In this document: positions 56,790 through 64,000 of the stretch, piece after piece | Layout of the letters: the number at the start of each line of letters is the position of its first letter | How positions within the stretch are numbered: position 1 is the first letter of the stretch | NCBI GenBank assembly: GCA_016776605.1 | Contig: JADHTB010000006.1 | Coordinates: 124,001 to 188,000 of the forward strand | Source: Alphaproteobacteria bacterium | GTDB lineage: Bacteria; Pseudomonadota; Alphaproteobacteria; GCA-2731375 | Direction: 5' to 3' | Length of the DNA stretch: 64,000 nucleotides | Position numbers and translations under genes: made by a program | Notes under the pieces: model-generated | Databases searched by the model: none | What the model saw: the letters and a program-made list of their open reading frames with translations, nothing else | Told to the model about the DNA's origin: nothing

Positions 56790-57272
56790 TTACGCGATAT
56801 TAAGACGAATGGGTTCTGCCAGGGTGGCCCAGTCCACGTCCCTGGGGCCGCCGTCCATGTACATCAACAAGGCAAAGGTCGCGGGGCGGTCTAAGCTGGT
56901 CAGTGGAAAGTGCCAGGTGCCCGCGTTGTAGTTTATGCCGACATGCCCCGGCGCGATGAAGGCACGCAATGTTGCCGGATCGGGCGGGCCGTCCTTGCCC
57001 TGCGGATGGGCCGCGATCACCAGGTAGCGGTCGCAGTCCAGCGGCAGGAACGCCTGCGAGGACAATGGGTGCCGCTCCATCTTTATCACCTCGATGGGCA
57101 GCGCCTTGGGCGGCAACGCCCGCACCACGGCAAGATTGATCTCAATGCCGGGCCGGCCGTTGGAAATTTGCCCTACATAGTCGGTACGGTTATCCGGCCC
57201 AGGGTCGGACAGCACCTGCCCATAGGGTTCAAACGCGGCTTTTTCCATTGGTTCAGCGACAAGTTCGCGCAT
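56790..57272 (-). CDS. allA: Ureidoglycolate lyase
   Basis: 160 residues. The pattern EAAFEPYGQVL-type start (here KAAFEPYGQVLSDPG), KMERHPLSSQAFLPLDCDRYLVIAA and GVGINYNAGTWHFPLTSLD is that of AllA, which cleaves ureidoglycolate to glyoxylate and urea in purine (allantoin) breakdown. No other allantoin genes are in the window. It is convergent with the cyclase gene. Confidence 0.9.
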   Translation of the reverse strand: MRELVAEPMEKAAFEPYGQVLSDPGPDNRTDYVGQISNGRPGIEINLAVVRALPPKALPIEVIKMERHPLSSQAFLPLDCDRYLVIAAHPQGKDGPPDPATLRAFIAPGHVGINYNAGTWHFPLTSLDRPATFALLMYMDGGPRDVDWATLAEPIRLNIA

Positions 57273-57730
57273 GATCGTCCTCGTAGGGTCAGGGCCATGA
57301 AGTATTAGGGCTTAAATCGCAGGGGGATCGAGCCTGGGGGGATCGACCCCGCGCCATTCTGCATACTTTGTCCCTGACGCTCCAACAAATTCAATCTCTT
57401 GTCGTCTTCTTCCTATGCACAGAACGATTGCTCAATTTCCGCTACTGGCACGATGGGTGCAAAATCCGGTGTCATGGTCATTCCTGCCAGAGCGCATTCG
57501 AAGAAAATGCGCTCAGACTCTTAAAAGTACAGCGATTGAACTAATCACTTATAGTCGCGATAGCGACTCTAATTAATTGAAAATTGTTCTACATCCGTCA
57601 TCTCAAGCTTTCGCGACCAGTGTGGAAATCGTTGAAGAATATCCATCTGAGACATCAGTGCCATCTCGGCTGATTGTTCCAGATAAATCCGGTTAGCGAA
57701 ATGATCGAAGACGGCGGTCAAAACACGCGC
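57273..57730. other. Intergenic region with composite repeat
   Basis: 458 bases between allA and the small membrane protein gene. It holds the composite repeat at 57489-57590. On the minus strand, a short open stretch of about 50 codons ends inside the repeat (57700 to 57560), but it has no family resemblance that I recognise. No RNA gene is seen. Confidence 0.5.
57489..57590 (-). repeat. Composite palindromic repeat (hairpin + 61-bp-like unit)
   Basis: It begins with the hairpin AGAGCGCATTC...AATGCGCTC and continues with a unit that has inner hairpin AGTCGC-GATA-GCGACT and ends in AATTGTTCT. It is about 90 percent identical to 25418-25518 over its full length. Confidence 0.85.
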
Positions 57731-58168
57731 CTAAGCCTCTTCCGCGTGCGAAACCCGCCCCGCCGAAAGAAAATGGGCGATGACGAGAACAACGATCGAA
57801 ACAACAGGTCCTTGCCATGGCACGCTCGCCGCAGTGTCCGCCTGATAAACCAGGGTGAGATAGGCTGAAAGAATTCCATACATAAGGCCGACCCCGGTCA
57901 GTGCCCACCGCGCCCACGGTTGGCCCTGCCGATAAGGAACGATGAGAAGCACCAAAAGCGTCGTACCAATCACCAACATTCCCGCACCCGTCGCTCGATA
58001 GAGCGTGAGGAAAACGAGTTGATAAGCGTCTGACAAACCGTCCCGTGCGACGCCCAAGGTTTCGGCATGATATGGCATCAGTTGGGTGGCGAAAAAATAG
58101 CGCCCACCGAAGCCGAGCAACACTAGGGCCGTCAGGAAATAGAGTCCAAAAGCAATCTTGTGTTTCAT
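57731..58168 (-). CDS. Small integral membrane protein
   Basis: 145 residues with four hydrophobic segments (FGLYFLTALVLLGFGG, then about residues 48-78, 85-110 and 115-140). I recognise no family, though similar four-helix inner-membrane proteins are common. Function unknown. The gene is divergent from the HI0933-type flavoprotein. Confidence 0.7.
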   Translation of the reverse strand: MKHKIAFGLYFLTALVLLGFGGRYFFATQLMPYHAETLGVARDGLSDAYQLVFLTLYRATGAGMLVIGTTLLVLLIVPYRQGQPWARWALTGVGLMYGILSAYLTLVYQADTAASVPWQGPVVSIVVLVIAHFLSAGRVSHAEEA

Positions 58169-58213
58169 TGCATCCTCCGACGTTTAACTGGAATTTCCAG
58201 ATCAAGATTTCCA

Positions 58214-58249
58214 ATCACGAACAGGATCACGAACACGATCACGAACAAT
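58214..58249. repeat. Three 12-base tandem repeats
   Basis: ATCACGAACAGG, ATCACGAACACG and ATCACGAACAAT follow each other directly, with a partial fourth copy before them. They lie in the gap between the divergent membrane-protein and flavoprotein genes. Confidence 0.7.
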
Positions 58250-58259
58250 GGTAGTATCA

Positions 58260-58291
58260 AGAGAAAGCATCCAATAGCCCGGAACCGCTCT
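58260..58291 (-). repeat. Family 2 repeat copy
   Basis: On the minus strand it reads AGAGCGGTTCCGGGCTATT and then continues to a terminal TTTCTCT. It matches the copies at 24154 and 48872. Confidence 0.6.
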
Positions 58292-58333
58292 AACGGGCTT
58301 GGCGGCGTCCGGGGCTTCGGCTACACCTCGTGC

Positions 58334-59533
58334 ATGCAGGATTTCGAAGTCATCATCATCGGCGCCGGGGCGGCTGGCCTGATGTGCGCCGTGGAAGCGC
58401 ACAAGCGCGGGCGCCGGACGTTGGTCCTCGACCATGGGGCGAAGGTGGGGCAAAAAATCCGCATTTCTGGCGGCGGGCGCGCCAACTTCACCAACCTGCA
58501 TCTCTCGCCCGCTGACTTTCTATCGGAAAATCCGCGCTTTTGCGTCTCGGCCCTCAAGCGCTTCACCCCGCGGGATTTCATCGCCCTGGTGGAAAAGCAC
58601 CACATCGCCTATCACCAGCGTGACCACGGCCAGCTGTTCTGCGACGGTTCCGCCCAGCAGATCATTGACATGCTGTTGGCGGAGGCGCGTGGCATCCAGG
58701 TGCAGACCGGAACCACCGTGACACGGGTTTCCAGCTGCGAGCCCCCCAAGGATCTCCCTTGCGGCGAATATCGCTTCAGCGTGGAAACCGATCACGGCGC
58801 CTTCAGGGCGCAATCCCTGGTTATCGCCACCGGTGGGCCATCTATTCCAAAGATGGGATCCAGTGGCTTTGGCTACGCCATCGCCCGGCAATTCGGCCTC
58901 AAGGTGATTGAACCGCGCCCTGGCCTGGTGCCGTTGATCTTCGATGCCGACACCTTGGGCAAGCTGGATGGGCTGGCGGGCATTTCCCTGGATGCGACGG
59001 TCAAGATCGGCAAGGTAAGCTTCACCGAGGCCCTGTTGTTCACGCACCGGGGCCTCAGCGGGCCGGTGGTTCTGCAAATTTCCTCCTACTGGCGCCAAGG
59101 CGACACGCTCACGGTCAATTTGCTGCCTGGCACCGACCTGTTCGAATATTTGAGAGAGGCCCGGAAATGCCAGCCCAGGAAGGAGGTGCGTACAATACTT
59201 GCCAATCTTCTGCCCAGGCGTCTGGCGCAACGGCTGGCCGCGTGGGCCGACTGCGACGGCCGCTTGGCCGAGACCTCCGAAAAGGCCCTGCGCCGCCTGG
59301 CTGATCACATCAACGCATGGCGCATCACGCCAAGTGGTTCCGAGGGCATGCGTACGGCGGAGGTCACCGTGGGCGGTGTCGATACCAGGGATCTCTCGTC
59401 GAAAACCATGCAGGCAACATCTGTTCCCGGCCTCTATTTCATTGGCGAGACCGTTGATGTCACCGGCCACCTGGGCGGCTTTAACTTTCAATGGGCCTGG
59501 GCATCCGGTCATGCTTGCGGGCAGGTGGTGTGA
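58334..59533 (+). CDS. HI0933-family NAD(P)/FAD-dependent oxidoreductase
   Basis: 399 residues from the ATG at 58334. FEVIIIGAGAAGLMCAVEA is the FAD-binding motif, GQKIRISGGGRANFTN the family hallmark, LVIATGGPSIPKMGSSGFGY the second block and GETVDVTGHLGGFNFQWAWASG the C-terminal FAD contact. Family members are BaiN-like or of unknown function. The gene is convergent with the aldehyde ferredoxin oxidoreductase. Confidence 0.9.
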   Translation: MQDFEVIIIGAGAAGLMCAVEAHKRGRRTLVLDHGAKVGQKIRISGGGRANFTNLHLSPADFLSENPRFCVSALKRFTPRDFIALVEKHHIAYHQRDHGQLFCDGSAQQIIDMLLAEARGIQVQTGTTVTRVSSCEPPKDLPCGEYRFSVETDHGAFRAQSLVIATGGPSIPKMGSSGFGYAIARQFGLKVIEPRPGLVPLIFDADTLGKLDGLAGISLDATVKIGKVSFTEALLFTHRGLSGPVVLQISSYWRQGDTLTVNLLPGTDLFEYLREARKCQPRKEVRTILANLLPRRLAQRLAAWADCDGRLAETSEKALRRLADHINAWRITPSGSEGMRTAEVTVGGVDTRDLSSKTMQATSVPGLYFIGETVDVTGHLGGFNFQWAWASGHACGQVV

Positions 59534-59647
59534 CGGCTCACACCCGCACATGCCCCACGCCCACGCTCTTACGCGGCGATGGGCTTTTGGCTGCCCGCGC
59601 CAAAACCGTCCGCTCTATTCGGGCAGACGAAAGAAGATGCCGCCGAA

Positions 59648-61378
59648 CTACGCCGGTGCAGCCTTGTCGCCATCGAGCAGCTTGCGCAGGTGTTGGTTCA
59701 CTTGGCCACTGTGATGGCGCGCAATCTTGCCGGTGGGCTGCAATGCCTCGTCATAGAAGAATGACGGCAGTTCGTCGTCTGCTTCGGTGAAGCCGGCCTG
59801 GCGGTTGAATTCCCATTCCATTTGCAAGGCCTCGCGGCCCAGGTCCCGCATGAAGGATGCCTCGAAATTGGTGCCATGGGCACTGTTGAGGGCATCGACG
59901 ATCAAGCCCTGGTTGACGTTGGTCACCGAGCGTCCAAACAGGCAGAGGCCCAGGGAGTCGGCCGCCGCACAGTCAATTTGGATATCCAGGCTGGCCTCGG
60001 TCAATTCCTCGGTCGTCATTTTGGCGCTCTTGTGGCCGGGAATGTTGCCGGCCGTATGGTCGGCGCCCTGGGCGGTCAGCATCATCGAGATGCCGGTGAC
60101 CTCGATAGCCCGTGGGTCATAGGCGCTGATACCCTGTTTCTTGATAACCGGCACGCGGGCAACGTCGTAATGTTCGCCAACCCGGGCGGCACCCTGGGCC
60201 AGGATACGGCCCCGCTCGGTGCCTTTGCGGATTTCGTCAAGCACCGCGAGCATGAAATCGGCATCGCCGAATTCTGCCTGGCCGGCCTCCATCAACACCC
60301 CGATCATGGCGCCGACCTCGATTGTATCGACGCCCAAATCGTTGGCCACATGGTTCGCCCGGGCCACGTCGTCGGGGTCTTTCAGGCCGCAGTTGCTGCC
60401 CATCAGGCCAAGGGTTTCATACTCCATCGGCGAGACCATCTCCTCGCCCTTGTCGTCCACATAGACGTTGCTGCATTGAATAAGGCAGCCGGGCATGCAG
60501 GCATGGGTCGTCTGGCCGCCGCGCTCCAGGGTTAGTTCGCGGATATAGCTGCCGCCCAGTTTCAGGGTTTCCTCGGCCGCATCGACCAAGCGGCCGTCGC
60601 TGAAATTGCGCGTCGGCAGACCGCCAAGCTGGTTGGTCAGATCGCTGACCATCGCCGTGCCATACATACCAAAGGCCTCGATCGCCGGGTCCTCGCGCAA
60701 CAGCTTGCCGTATTCGCGTACCCCGCCCATCACCTTCTTGCGGTCGTGGAAGGTGGGCATCTTATTCATGTCGACGACAATCGCCTTGACCTTCTTGCTG
60801 CCCATGACCGCGCCAACGCCACCCCGGGCCGCTATGCGCACCGGCCGTCCCTCTGGATCGGGGAACGAGATGCCGGCGATCAGGCCCTGGTATTCGCCGA
60901 CCGGCCCGCAAAGGCCCATGCTGATTTTGTCGCCGTATTTTTCGAACAACAGCGCCGCCGTCTCGATATTGCCCATGCCCATAAAGGGCGTGGCATCGTC
61001 GAAACTGATCTCGCCATCCTTGGTGATGCGGATGATCACCCAATCGGCGGACGCCCCCATCAGCGTCAAACCGGATATTTCCAATTGGCCAAGCGCAAAA
61101 CCGAAGGTGCCGCCGGCGTTGGCCTCCTTGATGCCGCCGGTAAGCGGGCTTTTGCAGCCGACGCTGATGCGGTTGGCGTTGGAGAAATTGGTGCCGGCGA
61201 GCGGCCCGGCGGAAAAGATCAATGCATTGGCCGGCGATAGCGGATCAACCGTAGCCACGCCCTTTTCCAACAGGGTCTTGGCGATGAAATGCCGGCCAAC
61301 ACGAATGCATTCCGCGCCGTTCAGCTCCTCGGTATCAATGGACCGGTCATCAAGATTTATGTGCAAATATTTCCGCAT
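59648..61378 (-). CDS. Aldehyde ferredoxin oxidoreductase family (tungsten-pterin)
   Basis: 576 residues from the ATG at 61378, with AAAGG upstream and homology starting at MRKYLHINLDD. The N-terminal domain binds the bis-pyranopterin tungsten cofactor (ANRISVGCKSPLTGGIKEANAGGTFG). Cluster ligands appear as CMPGC and CLIQC in HACMPGCLIQCSNVY, and a fourth Cys lies in DSLGLCLFGRS. The enzyme should oxidise an aldehyde to an acid and reduce ferredoxin or, in some bacteria, NAD. It follows an acyl-CoA synthetase by 176 bases on the same strand, which fits an aldehyde-acid-CoA-thioester route. Confidence 0.92.
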   Translation of the reverse strand: MRKYLHINLDDRSIDTEELNGAECIRVGRHFIAKTLLEKGVATVDPLSPANALIFSAGPLAGTNFSNANRISVGCKSPLTGGIKEANAGGTFGFALGQLEISGLTLMGASADWVIIRITKDGEISFDDATPFMGMGNIETAALLFEKYGDKISMGLCGPVGEYQGLIAGISFPDPEGRPVRIAARGGVGAVMGSKKVKAIVVDMNKMPTFHDRKKVMGGVREYGKLLREDPAIEAFGMYGTAMVSDLTNQLGGLPTRNFSDGRLVDAAEETLKLGGSYIRELTLERGGQTTHACMPGCLIQCSNVYVDDKGEEMVSPMEYETLGLMGSNCGLKDPDDVARANHVANDLGVDTIEVGAMIGVLMEAGQAEFGDADFMLAVLDEIRKGTERGRILAQGAARVGEHYDVARVPVIKKQGISAYDPRAIEVTGISMMLTAQGADHTAGNIPGHKSAKMTTEELTEASLDIQIDCAAADSLGLCLFGRSVTNVNQGLIVDALNSAHGTNFEASFMRDLGREALQMEWEFNRQAGFTEADDELPSFFYDEALQPTGKIARHHSGQVNQHLRKLLDGDKAAPA

Positions 61379-61554
61379 AGTGACATCGCCTTTTGATAGA
61401 GGTTGGTACGATTTGGCCGGGCTGTTGCCCCTCTGGCCGCCGTGACCATCCGCATCCACATCTGAGTCCGTCTGTGAAATTGGCGGGCAGGTTCCATTAT
61501 GGTGCAACGTTCCACACCCTACATTAACACATCCAAGCCGCGAGGCCATATCTG

Positions 61555-63057
61555 CTATTGGTCACCGCTCAGTTCTTCGATGATGCGAAATTTCTGTACT
61601 TTGCCCATGGGGTTGCGCGGTAGTTCGGATACCACTTCGACCCGGCGGGGGACTTTGAAGGCGGCGAGGCGTTCGCGGCAGAAGGTTTCCAGATCAGCGC
61701 CGTCGATGGTGGCGCCCTGGCGGGGCACCACCATTGCGGTGACCACTTCGCCCCAGCGGTCGTCGGGCAGGCCGACCACGGCGGCCTCCAGCACATCGGG
61801 GTGTTCGTGCACAATGCGCTCCACCTCCGCCGTGTAGATATTTTCGCCGCCCGAGATGATCATGTCCTTTTTGCGGTCGACGATGCACAGCCGGCCATCG
61901 GCCTGCCAGATGCCGATATCGCCGGACAGCACATAGCCCCGGTGCTGGATGGCCGCCGTTGCCTCCGGCTTGCCCAGGTAGCCGCCGAACTGGGTCAGGC
62001 CTTTTACCGCCACTTCGCCGGCCTCGCCCACGGCGCAGGGTTCCCCCGCCTCGTTGAAGACGGTGACTTCGTTACCAAAGGTGGGCCAGCCCACGGAATG
62101 GGCCAACAGGGTATCAGGGTCCTTGACCTCGAAGGTGACCCAGCCGCCTTCGGTCCAGCCATAGGCCTCGGTAATTTGGGCCTTGGGAAACATCGCCATG
62201 GCCGCCTTGGTTAACGATAACGGCCCCGGTGCGCCGGACGATATCATGAAGCGGAAGGCATCGACGGGAGGCTGGTCCTGGCGGCGCCACTCCTCCTCGA
62301 TCATCGCTGTCATGGACGGCACCAGGAAGGCGAAGCTGCAATGCCCGGCTAATTCCGCCAGGGCCAGTTCGGCGCGGAACTCCGGCATGATGCGGATGCG
62401 GGCGCCCATGCATAGGGCGGCCATGGACAGCCCGGCATAGGACAGATGAAACAGCGGCCCCGGCACCAGCATGACCTGATCCGCCGTCAAGCCGAACTCC
62501 CAGCCCCAGCGCATCAGGGCCGTCAGGTAATGGTCGTTGGAATACAGCGCCCCCTTTGGGAAACCCGTGGTGCCGGAGGTATAGCCGACCACGCAGGCTT
62601 CCGCCCCGCGCCCGGCCTCGCCCAGCATGGGCCGGGCAACGCTGTCCGGGGTTGCGATATCTTCCACCCGAACCACTTGCGCGCCATGGGCTGCGGCAAC
62701 CTTATGGGCCACGGCGGCGAAAGCGCCCCCCGTCAGGATCAATTTGACATCGGCGTCCCCGACCACGAAGGCGATTTCCGGTTCCGCCAGGCGGGTGGAG
62801 ATCGGCACCGCCGCCACGCCGGCCATCTGGCAGGCGAAATAGGCCAATACCGCGTCCGCCTCGTTGGGCAGCAACAGGGCCACCATGCGGCCATGCCGGC
62901 CAGCCGCCGCCGCCGACAGGGCCTCGGCCAGGGCCATCACCCGGCGCCAGGCCTGGCCGTAGGTCAGAGAGGCGCCACCATCCAGAACCTCGATGGCAAC
63001 ACGGTCAGGATGGGCCAGGGCGCGGACCGCGACATTTTCGGCAATTGAAAGGCGCAT
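61555..63057 (-). CDS. Acyl-CoA synthetase (AMP-forming)
   Basis: 500 residues. VVGYTSGTTGFPKGALYSND is the P-loop-like AMP-binding motif, YGWTEGGWVTFE and GYVLSGDIG are the later core motifs, and LPRNPMGKVQKFRI the C-terminal Lys motif. It activates a carboxylic acid with ATP and CoA. It is 13 bases after the ketoacyl synthase gene and upstream of the aldehyde oxidoreductase; all three may act on the same acid or acyl chain. Confidence 0.92.
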   Translation of the reverse strand: MRLSIAENVAVRALAHPDRVAIEVLDGGASLTYGQAWRRVMALAEALSAAAAGRHGRMVALLLPNEADAVLAYFACQMAGVAAVPISTRLAEPEIAFVVGDADVKLILTGGAFAAVAHKVAAAHGAQVVRVEDIATPDSVARPMLGEAGRGAEACVVGYTSGTTGFPKGALYSNDHYLTALMRWGWEFGLTADQVMLVPGPLFHLSYAGLSMAALCMGARIRIMPEFRAELALAELAGHCSFAFLVPSMTAMIEEEWRRQDQPPVDAFRFMISSGAPGPLSLTKAAMAMFPKAQITEAYGWTEGGWVTFEVKDPDTLLAHSVGWPTFGNEVTVFNEAGEPCAVGEAGEVAVKGLTQFGGYLGKPEATAAIQHRGYVLSGDIGIWQADGRLCIVDRKKDMIISGGENIYTAEVERIVHEHPDVLEAAVVGLPDDRWGEVVTAMVVPRQGATIDGADLETFCRERLAAFKVPRRVEVVSELPRNPMGKVQKFRIIEELSGDQ

Positions 63058-63070
63058 TGGTATTGCGCTC

Positions 63071-64000
63071 CTAGTCGCGGGTCAGCACGACCGAGGCGTT
63101 CTGGCCGCCAAAGCCGAAGGAATTTACTTGCAGGCTGCGGTATTTCATTTCTCTGGCGTCGCCGTGGACAATATCGAATTCCGCCTCCGGGTCGGGTTCG
63201 TCCGTATTGGCGATATAGGTAAACCGATCCTCCGCCATGCCCAACAGCCCGGTAATCATCGCCATGGCCCCGGACGAGGCGCCGGAATGGCCGATATGCC
63301 CCTTGATGGAGGCGACCGGCAGGCCCCCGCCGCCATGCACATTCCCGCCATGCACGTTGCCGCCATGGACCAGGTTGATGGCCCGAATTTCCGCCGTGTC
63401 GCCCTTGGGGGTACCGGTGGCGTGTGCGATCAAGGCGCCGATCTCGCCCGCCGCCATATGCGCATCGGCCAGGGCCAGTTCCATGGCGCGGGCTTCCCAT
63501 TTCCCGCTTGGTTCCGGTGACGAGGGATGAAAGCCGTCCGCCAACGAGCCATAGCCGCGCAGATAACCCAAAATAGTGGCGCCACGGGCACGCGCGTGTT
63601 CGGCCCGTTCCAGCACCAGCATGCCCGAACCCTCGCCCACCACGATGCCGCTGCGTTTAACATCGAACGGCAGCATGGCCCGGTTCGGATCCGGCGCGGG
63701 CGCCTCCATGCCATAGACATTGGCGGTATAGAACAGCACCGGCACGAAATCGCCGTCCCGGCCGCCGCCCGCAAGGCTGATACCGCCCTCGGTACCGCCC
63801 GTTATGGCCACGTCCGCCTCGCCCCGTTCGATCAACCGGGCCGCCGTGCCGATGGCGTCCAGGGACGAGGCGCAGGCGGTGGTCACGGTCAACGAAGGGC
63901 CATGCAAGCCATAGCGCATGGCGATTTGCGCCGCCGCCATGTTCGGCCAGATCTGGATCATGGTCTTGCGCGGCACGGCGTCGAGGCCCTGGGTATCGAG
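63071..64000 (-). CDS. Beta-ketoacyl synthase, C-terminal part (runs off the window)
   Basis: 309 residues are visible; the N terminus lies beyond 64000. The catalytic Cys is in TVTTACASSLDAIG, the first His in HATGTPKGDT, and the second in ASIKGHIGHSGASSG, so the Cys-His-His set of FabF-type enzymes is intact. It condenses malonyl-ACP with an acyl chain. Unusual is a 15-base triplicated segment that adds VHGGN repeats just before PVASIKGHIGH (63329-63373). It leads the unit with the acyl-CoA synthetase. Confidence 0.9.
   Translation of the reverse strand, partial: LDTQGLDAVPRKTMIQIWPNMAAAQIAMRYGLHGPSLTVTTACASSLDAIGTAARLIERGEADVAITGGTEGGISLAGGGRDGDFVPVLFYTANVYGMEAPAPDPNRAMLPFDVKRSGIVVGEGSGMLVLERAEHARARGATILGYLRGYGSLADGFHPSSPEPSGKWEARAMELALADAHMAAGEIGALIAHATGTPKGDTAEIRAINLVHGGNVHGGNVHGGGGLPVASIKGHIGHSGASSGAMAMITGLLGMAEDRFTYIANTDEPDPEAEFDIVHGDAREMKYRSLQVNSFGFGGQNASVVLTRD
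63329..63373. repeat. In-frame 15-base triplicate repeat in the ketoacyl synthase gene
   Basis: Three near-identical 15-base units (CCGCCATGCACATT-like) encode VHGGN, VHGGN and VHGG in the minus-strand protein. The insertion sits between the AINLV and PVASIKGH core motifs, where FabF relatives have a loop. Confidence 0.65.

Overview
The window reads as a chromosomal segment of a heterotrophic, aerobic alphaproteobacterium, possibly Rhodospirillales-like or marine. The evidence is an mdh-sucC-sucD-sucA-sucB-lpd block, a GcrA-type zinc-finger fragment, a PleC/DivJ-like histidine kinase behind a CtrA box, and many acyl-CoA and glutathione-linked catabolic genes. Coding density is high and I see no prophage, plasmid or CRISPR. 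The genus cannot be fixed from this sequence.

Layout. 1-3.5 kb: end of an aryl/acyl-CoA ligase, an alpha/beta hydrolase, a doublet of 61-bp palindromic repeats, a GcrA-like mini-protein, an AT-rich stretch with a DnaA-box dyad, and an acyl-CoA dehydrogenase. 3.6-5.3 kb: a REP-associated tyrosine transposase (RAYT) bracketed by 21-bp inverted repeats, with a third copy beyond an orphan membrane-protein gene. 5.3-14.4 kb, minus strand: the TCA operon mdh-sucCD-sucAB-lpd. 14.7-17.5 kb: an NTF2-like protein with a probably heteromeric acyl-CoA dehydrogenase pair. 17.5-26.5 kb: SprA-like HExxH protein, short MetE-like protein, PhyH dioxygenase, Sel1-repeat protein, amidohydrolase plus cupin, GST, thioesterase, SPOR lipoprotein. 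26.5-32.6 kb: glmU-glmS, SLC13-type transporter, gph, tRNA-Val(CAC). 32.6-35.8 kb: adenylate cyclase/AAA/TPR regulator. 36-37.1 kb: a GST with an in-frame TGA at its conserved Cys position, plus a GFA/CENP-V protein. 37.1-43.4 kb: sarcosine oxidase soxBDAG with an FAD-linked oxidase. 43.5-53.6 kb: lipoprotein hydrolase, nitroreductase, CtrA-box kinase, enoyl-CoA hydratases, thioesterase, M81 peptidase, MFS transporter, GST. 53.6-56.8 kb: PAS kinase plus REC-adenylate cyclase. 56.8-64 kb: ureidoglycolate lyase, small membrane protein, HI0933-type flavoprotein, tungsten-type aldehyde ferredoxin oxidoreductase, acyl-CoA synthetase and a truncated ketoacyl synthase.

Most striking: at 35997 a GST starts with an excellent ribosome-binding site and meets TGA at codon 13, exactly where relatives carry the CPW cysteine. 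The frame then stays open and conserved to the normal C terminus, and a hairpin at SECIS distance follows the TGA. This is a candidate selenocysteine GST. Second, at least two families of small palindromic intergenic repeats, often touching stop codons, share the window with a RAYT gene.
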